From Cytophagales bacterium (GTDB taxonomy: Bacteria; Bacteroidota; Bacteroidia; Cytophagales; Cyclobacteriaceae), in NCBI GenBank assembly GCA_025358885.1, contig JANYHW010000157.1, positions 1 through 64,000 of the forward strand: a DNA stretch of 64,000 nucleotides, given 5' to 3'. Below, piece after piece: positions 56,604 through 64,000 of this stretch. The notes below the pieces were generated by a model, which was not told the DNA's origin, ran no database searches, and was given only the letters and a program-made list of their open reading frames with translations. Both the position numbers and the translations under genes were made by a program. Numbering within the stretch: position 1 is the stretch's first letter; each line of letters starts with the position of its first letter.

Positions 56604-58997
56604 TCATTTTGACATCGTGCGTTTCGCCACCCAATTCACCGCGATGGTGCTAAATCCCACCACGCTTACGCTGCTGATGGGCATCAGGATCGCAGCCACC
56701 AAAGGAGTCAAATGTCCGGTGACAGCGAAGCTCAGGGCAATGGTGTTATAAAAAAATGAAATTCCGAAAGCAATCTTGAGAATGGTGGTAGCCGATTTGC
56801 CCAAGGCGAGGAACCGGTCCAATCTGGAAAGTTTGCTTCCCATCAGAATGCCATCACAGGCCGGCGTAAATACTCCTGTGTCGTCGGTAATAGCCACACC
56901 GACATCACTCTGTTTCAAGGCGCCGGAGTCGTTAAGTCCGTCGCCGATCATCATTACTTTTCTTCCATCGCGTTGGAGGTTGGAAATGAATTCGAGTTTA
57001 TCGTGTGGACTTTGGTCAAAATGTAATTGGACATACGGTGGAAAAATGGCGCTCATACGTACCCGGTCACCTTCATGATCACCCGACAACAACGCCAGGC
57101 ATTTTTCCTTTAGCCGCACCACAAGTCCCTTAATTTCCGGTCGAAGGGATGTATCAATCCTGAAATAGCCGATCGGCATTCCGTTAATAGCTACAAATAC
57201 ATTTGATATCAAGTCACCCTTCGTACCAACGAAACCAGTGAACTCAGCTGAGCCAACCTGCACAAAATTATCCTCAAACATTCCTTCAATACCTTTGCCG
57301 GCACGTTCCTTGAATTCTTTGACCGGAACTGTGGACACGGCATTAAGCGATTTTGAAATCAAATTACTCAGCGGATGGGTAGATGATGATGTCAATGTTT
57401 TTATCCATGAACGCTCACGATCGGACAACTCACCCATAAATGCAACTTCGGCAGCGCCGTGGGTAATCGTACCGGTCTTATCAAATACCACGGATTCAAT
57501 TCCTGCCAGCCTTTCGATCACATCAGTATTTTTGAGATAGAATCCGTTCCGTCCAAACACCCTTAGCATGTTCCCATACGTGAATGGAGCAGCAAGAGCC
57601 AGTGCGCAAGGACATGCCACCATCAATACGGCCGTCAATACCAGCCACATCCGTGAAGGATCATGGAAATACCACACGATGGCGGTAACCGCCGCCACGC
57701 CCATCACTACCCAGGTGAACTGACGCGCGGCTTTATCAATGATTTTCTTATAGAGACTCTCCTCTGGCTTTTGAAAAATATGGCTATTCCACAAACTGGT
57801 TAAATGACTTTGTGATGTGGTCTTCGTCAGGGCAAGCTCAATCGGCTGACCAAGCAAGCGACCCCCGGCATACACGAGATCGCCCTTCTTCACGGGTACA
57901 GGCTTTGATTCACCAGTGACAAAACTATAATCGATGTATGCCTCAGAACTTAACAATACGCTGTCTGCAGGAATAATTTCCAGGTTTCTTGTCTTGATCT
58001 GATCTCCCACCTGCAAGTCGTGCACCACAATAGGCGACCAGTCGGTGCCTGCCCACCGCATCACCGCCAGGGGAAAAAAAGATTTGTAGTCACGGTCAAA
58101 TGCAAGACTCTCATACGTCTTGCTTTGAAACCATCGCCCGATCAAAAGAAAAAAAACTAAACCCACCAATGAATCCAAATAACCCGGGCCCGTATGGCTC
58201 AGGATATCGTAGGCACTGCGAAAAAACAATGCCAGCAAGCCCACCGTAATGGGAACATCAATGTTGATCTGTCGCTGGGTAAAAGTTTTCCAGCCACTAA
58301 TGAAATAGTCCCGTGCACTGTACAGCAAGACCGGTATGGCCAGGAAAAGATTGAGGTATGAAAATACAAGCCTCAAACTCAAATCCGAATCGTTCACGCC
58401 CAGGTATTCCGGGAAGCTCAGCATCATAACATTACCGAATACAAATCCTGCCACTGCAATTTTAGATATCAGCTCATTGCTCGAAGGTGCAGCGCGTTTT
58501 TTCTCACCTTCGAGATTGATGTGGGGCGTGTAGCCCAGCGATGCCAAAAGGTGTGCCAGCTGTCCAGGTGAGAGTTTTTCAGGATTGAAATCAATGCGCA
58601 CCGTCTTAGCAGAAAAATTCACTTCGGAAGCAACAATGCCCTTTCTGATCCGCTGCAGGTTTTCCAGCAGCCAGATGCAGGAAATACAATGGATGACTGG
58701 GATGTAAAACCAAATACGTCCAAATGAAGGGGAATCAAATTCCATTAACTTCTTCCGAACGGTTGGTGCATCCAGGTAGGAATATGAATCCGCTTTCACG
58801 TGGCGCAGGGTGATCCCTGGCTTCTCATCCAGTGAATAGTATTCGCAGAGGTTATTCTCGTTCAGGATTTCAAAAACGGTTTTGCATCCATAACAGCAGA
58901 AGTTCTTATCGTCGGTATGGATTACCTCCTCCTCACAGGGCTCACCACAATGGTAGCATCTGAATGTTGTTTCGACGTTTGTTTCCACTGCCTCCAT
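56604..58997 (-). CDS. ccoI: Heavy-metal (copper) translocating P-type ATPase, CcoI/FixI type
   Basis: Start at 58997 (MEAVETNVETTFRCYHCGEPCEEEVI); N-terminal zinc-ribbon-like cysteines, CPCALAL, DKTGTIT, GDGLNDSGAL. Confidence 0.9.
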   Translation of the reverse strand: MEAVETNVETTFRCYHCGEPCEEEVIHTDDKNFCCYGCKTVFEILNENNLCEYYSLDEKPGITLRHVKADSYSYLDAPTVRKKLMEFDSPSFGRIWFYIPVIHCISCIWLLENLQRIRKGIVASEVNFSAKTVRIDFNPEKLSPGQLAHLLASLGYTPHINLEGEKKRAAPSSNELISKIAVAGFVFGNVMMLSFPEYLGVNDSDLSLRLVFSYLNLFLAIPVLLYSARDYFISGWKTFTQRQINIDVPITVGLLALFFRSAYDILSHTGPGYLDSLVGLVFFLLIGRWFQSKTYESLAFDRDYKSFFPLAVMRWAGTDWSPIVVHDLQVGDQIKTRNLEIIPADSVLLSSEAYIDYSFVTGESKPVPVKKGDLVYAGGRLLGQPIELALTKTTSQSHLTSLWNSHIFQKPEESLYKKIIDKAARQFTWVVMGVAAVTAIVWYFHDPSRMWLVLTAVLMVACPCALALAAPFTYGNMLRVFGRNGFYLKNTDVIERLAGIESVVFDKTGTITHGAAEVAFMGELSDRERSWIKTLTSSSTHPLSNLISKSLNAVSTVPVKEFKERAGKGIEGMFEDNFVQVGSAEFTGFVGTKGDLISNVFVAINGMPIGYFRIDTSLRPEIKGLVVRLKEKCLALLSGDHEGDRVRMSAIFPPYVQLHFDQSPHDKLEFISNLQRDGRKVMMIGDGLNDSGALKQSDVGVAITDDTGVFTPACDGILMGSKLSRLDRFLALGKSATTILKIAFGISFFYNTIALSFAVTGHLTPLVAAILMPISSVSVVGFSTIAVNWVAKRTMSK

Positions 58998-59055
58998 GCC
59001 TGCAGGTCTCCGTTTGGTTTTACTTTGATTGAATAATTTCCTTTGCCCGCCTGGA

Positions 59056-59889
59056 TTACTTTGTCCTGAAAGTCCAGATAGGGCACTCAATGTGATTGAC
59101 CACATCTTCAGCGATGCTGCCACTCATCCAACGGCTCAGGCCCGTGCGCCCATGGGTTGACATGGCCACCATGTCTCCTTTTACTTCTTTAACGAACATG
59201 GCCAATCCAGTTTCCTGATCAAGATCGCTGTATACGTTGAGCGTATAATCCTTTATCATGAATCGCTTCGCAAATGACTTCAATTTTGATTTCGTTTCGT
59301 AGTCTCTCTTGAAGTTGGTGGGTGTATTGATGTATACAATGTGCAGGGTGGCCTTGAAGAAAGTTTGCAGTGCTTTCACCATTAAGGCAAGGACTTCCTG
59401 GTCATCCTCCAGAGTGTTAGGAAAAACGATATTCCTGATCGATGATGCCGCAACGCCTTTCTTGATGGCAATTACCGGTATCCCTGAAGAGCGGACAATC
59501 TTTTCCGTGTTGGATCCAATGGTAAATTCTTTGAAACCGGAAGCTCCCTTCGTCCCCATTACAATTAAGTCAGCTTCTATTTCTGTCGCCATCCGGCCAA
59601 TGACAGTGTGGATAGGACCAAACTCCACGAGGGTGCTGACTTTTGGCCCTTCTTTTGCCCACTTGGCTTTCATTTTATCAAAATTCTTTTCGGCGATCAC
59701 CTTCATGTCCTTCAGATAAGCTTCCTCAAACGAAATTGCGGGCGCCATCGCTGATTCATACATCATCGGAAGCTCCATGATATTCAGCAGGATGACTTCG
59801 CCTTTGCTTTGCCTTGCGACATCAGTGGCGAACTTGAAAGCCTGAACGGCAGAATCTGAGAAATCGCAGGGGACCAGGATCTTTTTCAT
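59056..59889 (-). CDS. Universal stress protein (tandem UspA domains)
   Basis: 277 aa; MKKILVPCDFSDSAVQAFKFA; VMGTKGASGFKEFTIGSNTEKIV and MSTHGRTGLSRWMSGSIAEDVV. Confidence 0.9.
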   Translation of the reverse strand: MKKILVPCDFSDSAVQAFKFATDVARQSKGEVILLNIMELPMMYESAMAPAISFEEAYLKDMKVIAEKNFDKMKAKWAKEGPKVSTLVEFGPIHTVIGRMATEIEADLIVMGTKGASGFKEFTIGSNTEKIVRSSGIPVIAIKKGVAASSIRNIVFPNTLEDDQEVLALMVKALQTFFKATLHIVYINTPTNFKRDYETKSKLKSFAKRFMIKDYTLNVYSDLDQETGLAMFVKEVKGDMVAMSTHGRTGLSRWMSGSIAEDVVNHIECPIWTFRTK

Positions 59890-59960
59890 GATCGTTTGAT
59901 TGATTAATCAAAGATATTGAGAATGGGAACCTTGCCCTAATGATGGCCATCAAAAAAATA

Positions 59961-59976
59961 TATGACTTACGTCAGG
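59961..59976. promoter_or_regulatory. Candidate Crp/Fnr-type box upstream of uspA-ccoI-ccoS
   Basis: TATGACTTACGTCAGG, centre 79 nt upstream of the UspA ATG. Confidence 0.5.
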
Positions 59977-60016
59977 GCCACGGCTGGAATTTGCGCCGTG
60001 ACGCGTCTCTGGCAGA

Positions 60017-60922
60017 TCAATTCCCCAGCAGAAGTCCTATGCCAAAGAACACAACAAACAGCAATGTCGAAAGAGCCATCTGCCTCAGGTAAGGATCAAG
60101 TTCTTCCGAAGGCTTTCGGCTTACAGAAATGCCATTGATTAAGAACAAGGGTATGGTGGCGGTAAACAGAAATTGAACCGGTGACTGATAATTCAAGATC
60201 ACGTAGGCAGTGGCCGATGTCAGTCCACCAATCAACAGAAACCAATGGTACCTGGAGGCCCACTTCTTCCCAATCCGTACAGGTATAGAAAACTTTCCAG
60301 CGTGCCGGTCGGAATCAATGTCACGGATGTTATTTATATTCAATACCGCCATGGAGAAGAATCCACAGCTTAACGCCGGCCAAATGATCGGTGATGAAAC
60401 CTCCTGGGTGAAAAGAAACATGGAACCCATTACCCCTACCAAGCCAAAGAAAATAAGCACAGCAATATCACCAAGACCAACATAACCATAGGGTTTCCTT
60501 CCAACGGTATACGCGATCGCCGCAAGGATGCTGAGCAATCCCAATCCGAAAAAGAAAAGGAGCATTCTGAAATTTAGACCGAATGATACCAGTAACAAGG
60601 AAATACCGCTGATGAGCGACAAGATCACAAACAAGATCACCGCATTCCTCATTCCACTTGCAGAAATGGCTCCCGATTGCACAGCCCTGGAAGGGCCTTT
60701 CCGGCCGCCGTGGTCTGCCCCGTTTACGGAGTCACCATAATCATTGGCAAGATTGGAAAGAACCTGAAGCAAAATGGTGGTGAGGCAACAGAGTCCAAAG
60801 ATCAGCACATTAAATTTTCCATTCGACGCAGCTAGAAATCCACCCATGGCGATGGAGGAAAGCGCCAGTGGCAGTGTGCGCAGCCGGAATGCCTGAATCC
60901 AGGGTTTGATTTCCATAAGCAA
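60017..60922 (-). CDS. menA: 1,4-dihydroxy-2-naphthoate polyprenyltransferase
   Basis: 301 aa; NLANDYGDSVNGAD and NNIRDIDSDRHAGKFSIPVRIG Asp-rich motifs. Confidence 0.9.
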   Translation of the reverse strand: MLMEIKPWIQAFRLRTLPLALSSIAMGGFLAASNGKFNVLIFGLCCLTTILLQVLSNLANDYGDSVNGADHGGRKGPSRAVQSGAISASGMRNAVILFVILSLISGISLLLVSFGLNFRMLLFFFGLGLLSILAAIAYTVGRKPYGYVGLGDIAVLIFFGLVGVMGSMFLFTQEVSSPIIWPALSCGFFSMAVLNINNIRDIDSDRHAGKFSIPVRIGKKWASRYHWFLLIGGLTSATAYVILNYQSPVQFLFTATIPLFLINGISVSRKPSEELDPYLRQMALSTLLFVVFFGIGLLLGN

Positions 60923-60923
60923 T

Positions 60924-61328
60924 CTATCGCTTCAATAAACGATCAAGTGAATATGAGCCAGGGCCGGTTAGAAACAAAGTGATATACGGAATCAAAAAAG
61001 AAATGGCATGTTCCTTATTACCAAAGGGATCCCCGGAATGGATGATGAATATGGCCACCCCCATGGTGAACATCAGCGGGATGAGGACCGCACGGGTGAA
61101 CAAACCCACGAGGAGAAATGCCGAACAGAACAACTCTGCCGAAATGGTCAGCATTAGCGAAACAGAACTGCCCACCCCCATTGGATCGGGAAATTCAGCG
61201 GCATTTTCAGAGTAGTGTATGAACTTGGGCCATCCATGGGTCATCATCAGGCCACCAAGGCATATGCGCAAAATCAATAAACCGAGGTCCACGGCAAATG
61301 GCCGGGTACTCCAGAGACTTTTCAACAT
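60924..61328 (-). CDS. DoxX family protein
   Basis: 134 aa; DLGLLILRICLGGLMMTHGWPKF, four TM. Confidence 0.9.
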   Translation of the reverse strand: MLKSLWSTRPFAVDLGLLILRICLGGLMMTHGWPKFIHYSENAAEFPDPMGVGSSVSLMLTISAELFCSAFLLVGLFTRAVLIPLMFTMGVAIFIIHSGDPFGNKEHAISFLIPYITLFLTGPGSYSLDRLLKR

Positions 61329-61331
61329 GAC

Positions 61332-61898
61332 TTAAAGTATTTTGTCGACGATTTCCTTGTCGAGAGGTTTTACTTTCGAAGGATAAAAGCCAATAACTTC
61401 GCCGGTAGGACTTATTAGATATTTACAGAAGTTCCATGACGGTGTCTCTCCGGTCTTCGCCTCCAGCCATTTATAAAGTGGAGCCTTGTCCTTTCCCTTT
61501 ACTGACACTTTCTCAAACATTTGAAACTTCACACCATAGTTCTTCTGGCAGAAGGTGGCTATCTCTTCATTGGAGCCTGGTTCCTGCCATAAAAAATTAT
61601 TGGCCGGAAAACCCAGGACGGCCACCTTGTCACTAAATTGCTCGTGTAGCTTTTCCAAGTCAGCATACTGAGGTGTGTAGCCGCACTTGGAGGCTGTGTT
61701 CACAATCAGCATATACTTCCCTTTGTATTGTGAAAGATTGACATCCTTCCCGTCAAGCGACTTTACCGAATAGTCATAGATGGTCCCTGCTACGGGTTCC
61801 TGCTTGCCTGAAGTTAACCTTGAAGAAATAAAAGCAGCAAGGCCCATAACAAGAACGAAGCCTATGATGATTCGTTTATAGTTGACCGGTAATGTCAC
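61332..61898 (-). CDS. Glutathione peroxidase family protein, N-terminally membrane anchored
   Basis: 188 aa; N-terminal TM then NTASKCGYTPQYADLEKL, GFPANNF, WNFCKYLI. Confidence 0.9.
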   Translation of the reverse strand: MTLPVNYKRIIIGFVLVMGLAAFISSRLTSGKQEPVAGTIYDYSVKSLDGKDVNLSQYKGKYMLIVNTASKCGYTPQYADLEKLHEQFSDKVAVLGFPANNFLWQEPGSNEEIATFCQKNYGVKFQMFEKVSVKGKDKAPLYKWLEAKTGETPSWNFCKYLISPTGEVIGFYPSKVKPLDKEIVDKIL

Positions 61899-62370
61899 TT
61901 GACATCGGGTTCACTTTTGAATTGAAGAATTTCACGGAGCCATCAGCCTTTATCAGATACTTGCAGAAATTCCAGGTCGGTTCCTCTCCTGTCTTTTCTT
62001 TCAACCAGGCATACAGGGGGTGCTGATCGGCGCCTTTTACAGAGATCTTTTCAAACATTTGAAACGTCACGCCATAGTTCTTCTGGCAGAATCCGGCAAT
62101 CTCGCTGTTGGTTCCCGGCTCTTGTCCACCGAAATTATTGGCAGGAAAACCCAGGATGATAACTTTGCTCCCGAAGGATTCTTGCAGCTTTTGCAAATCG
62201 GCGTACTGAGGTGTGTAGCCACATTTGGAGGCTGTATTAACAATCAGGATGTTTTTGCCTTTGAATTGGGCAAAGTCGATTGTCTTGCCATCGATGGCAG
62301 GTAATTTAAAATCGTACAGGGAGGCAGGCAGATTCATCATGGCGAAGAAAAGAATTAGCAAGGTTTTCAT
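61876..62370 (-). CDS. Glutathione peroxidase family protein, secreted
   Basis: 164 aa; signal peptide; NTASKCGYTPQYADLQKL, GFPANNFGGQEPG, WNFCKYLI. Confidence 0.9.
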   Translation of the reverse strand: MKTLLILFFAMMNLPASLYDFKLPAIDGKTIDFAQFKGKNILIVNTASKCGYTPQYADLQKLQESFGSKVIILGFPANNFGGQEPGTNSEIAGFCQKNYGVTFQMFEKISVKGADQHPLYAWLKEKTGEEPTWNFCKYLIKADGSVKFFNSKVNPMSSDITGQL

Positions 62371-62430
62371 ATGGTTGATTGATTAAGATTGGTGCAATTT
62401 AGCTTTAAACAGCAAAAACAGATGGCTTGT

Positions 62431-63633
62431 TCAATGCTGAGTGGAATTTTTTAGGGATGACTGGATGGTGATTTTCAATGCTTTGGCCTTGGAAACCATT
62501 TCTGTGTAGTCTTCTACCCCATTGTTCAGCTGAGAACCAGCCATAATGAGGTTATTCTTGGTTTGCACTTTGGCGGCAATACTTGGGTCCAGTATCTCCT
62601 GCTTCGCATAATCACAATACGGTGAGAAATATGCGTTCAACTGGTAGACAACGTCCGTGTAAACTTTTTCAAATCTATCGATAGAAACATATTGCTTGTA
62701 ATATTCAGTAACCTGGTTTCTAACCTCTTGCTCCCCGAGGGTATTAAACCCATTGCTCGTGAGCAAGGTGGTGTACGTGTCCTGATTTCCCCTGAACGTC
62801 TCAAATTCCAAAACATGTACAATGACGATGCCTAAAGAATCAACTGGCGGGTTGGGTTGGTCCAGTTTCCTTAAGTAATTCCTGACGAGGGCATGATCAG
62901 CGCGCAAGTCCTGAAGAACTTCCATGCCCTTGATAATATCCTTGTCCAGGTCAGTGATCATGGACCCGAGATAAAATCTCTCCAGTGCCTTCTGGTCAGA
63001 TTCATGTTTTACATTTTCCAACTGAAAAGCAATTGAGATGCCGGCAACGACGATGAGCAGATCAAAAACCTTATTGATAAACAGACTTCCCCATTGGAAG
63101 GATTTCTTTTTTTTATCTTTCACTTTCATTTCTTTCTTTTCCTTCTTGATCTTTTTCCCGGCCAAAGGTAGCCTTTTCTCCATGAGGAAATTGGTGAATT
63201 CAACACCATTCAAGCTCCGCCTGTTCTCCTTCAGGACTTGATAACCTTTCTGCTCAAAAAAAGACTGCGACGAAGCTCCGGTCTCCACGCGGGCAGTCTT
63301 TACTTCTTTTTTTTCCAGCTTTCGTTCGAGTTCGTTGAGCAGCATAGACCCTGCGCCCTTTCCCTGGTAGTCCTTATGGACATACAGCATGCCAATTGAT
63401 TTCTTATTTGAGAGGTTACCGAATCCAACCAGCTTTCCATCCCACTCTGCTACCATAGTCTTTGACGCCTCCAGCCTTTCTCTCCATTTCTTCAAATCAA
63501 GTTCCGGAGTTGTCCCCGCATTCAACTGCTCTCCTGAAATGTCATTCCTGCCGAATTCGGGGGCAGTGTCATGAAAGAGTGATAGAATACGATCTGTATC
63601 GGAAGATAGATAGGGTCTGATGAGGATGTCCAT
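62431..63633 (-). CDS. GNAT acetyltransferase fused through a Lys-rich linker to a DUF6090-like membrane domain
   Basis: Start at 63633 (MDILIRPYLSSDTDRILSLFHD); GNAT motif A VHKDYQGKGAGSMLLNELE; linker KKIKKEKKEMKVKDKKKKS; then VFDLLIVVAGISIAFQLENVKHESDQKALERFYLGSMITDLDKDI. Confidence 0.75.
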   Translation of the reverse strand: MDILIRPYLSSDTDRILSLFHDTAPEFGRNDISGEQLNAGTTPELDLKKWRERLEASKTMVAEWDGKLVGFGNLSNKKSIGMLYVHKDYQGKGAGSMLLNELERKLEKKEVKTARVETGASSQSFFEQKGYQVLKENRRSLNGVEFTNFLMEKRLPLAGKKIKKEKKEMKVKDKKKKSFQWGSLFINKVFDLLIVVAGISIAFQLENVKHESDQKALERFYLGSMITDLDKDIIKGMEVLQDLRADHALVRNYLRKLDQPNPPVDSLGIVIVHVLEFETFRGNQDTYTTLLTSNGFNTLGEQEVRNQVTEYYKQYVSIDRFEKVYTDVVYQLNAYFSPYCDYAKQEILDPSIAAKVQTKNNLIMAGSQLNNGVEDYTEMVSKAKALKITIQSSLKNSTQH

Positions 63634-63679
63634 TGGTTGTGGCTGGTTGATCGTTGTTCGCGCCGGACGATTAACACAT

Positions 63680-64000
63680 TTACATTCTTTCCGGAACCTG
63701 TATCCCAAGTAATGCCATGGCGTTTCTTAACACTTGTGCCACGGTCTCTGAAAATTCAAGCCGGAATTTCAACAAAGAGGGATCGGGCTCATTGAAAATC
63801 GGTATGGTTTGATAGAATTGATTGTACTCCTTAGCCAGGTCAAAGGCATAGTTCGCGACAATGGCCGGCGAATATTCCCTCGCCGCCTCAGCCAAACGAA
63901 CTGGATAGTTGGACAGCATGAAAATAACCGAACGCTCAGCTGGCGCGAGGGCTTTTACCTCCATCGGAATCGACGGAATTTTAATCGAGGCCGCTTTCCG
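63680..64000 (-). CDS. argS: Arginyl-tRNA synthetase, C-terminal part (continues beyond right edge)
   Basis: Anticodon-binding domain SNYPVRLAEAAREYSPAIVANYAFDLAKEYNQFYQTIPIF...RNAMALLGIQVPERM; frame stays open to 64000. Confidence 0.9.
   Translation of the reverse strand, partial: RKAASIKIPSIPMEVKALAPAERSVIFMLSNYPVRLAEAAREYSPAIVANYAFDLAKEYNQFYQTIPIFNEPDPSLLKFRLEFSETVAQVLRNAMALLGIQVPERM

Overview
The window looks like a chromosomal segment of a Bacteroidota (Cytophagales-like) bacterium. Supporting signs are a T9SS C-terminal sorting domain, TAnnTTTG-type promoters, a fused CcoNO oxidase subunit, clade II-type NosZ and MenA. It is densely coding, mostly on the minus strand. I saw no transposase, phage module, CRISPR array, rRNA or tRNA by eye. 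From left to right it contains: a partial GT39-like membrane protein; a YycJ-like MBL hydrolase; an M14 peptidase; a 2174-aa five-module T9SS-secreted protein; a sugar MFS transporter; two LPP20-like lipoproteins; sdhCAB; a DnaE with an N-terminal DnaQ-type exonuclease; thioredoxin; sialate O-acetylesterase; an FtsX-type permease; an AddAB-like pair; and a membrane-anchored patatin-like protein. From about 38 to 60 kb there is a micro-oxic/anoxic respiration island: cbb3 oxidase with assembly factors, a fasciclin-globin-RidA operon, clade II nos genes, a Crp/Fnr regulator, UspA and ccoIS. The window ends with menA, DoxX, two GPx genes, a GNAT-DUF6090-like fusion and a partial argS. Main hunt results: (1) all five transcription units of the island are preceded by related TGA-N6-TCA palindromes, including one upstream of the Crp/Fnr gene itself; (2) DnaE carries an intact DEDDh exonuclease while its PHP domain appears to have lost several metal ligands; (3) a decayed second fasciclin-globin junction; (4) an addA gene whose Walker A lies upstream of any ATG, with only CTG available in frame, next to an AATTACGAATT repeat.
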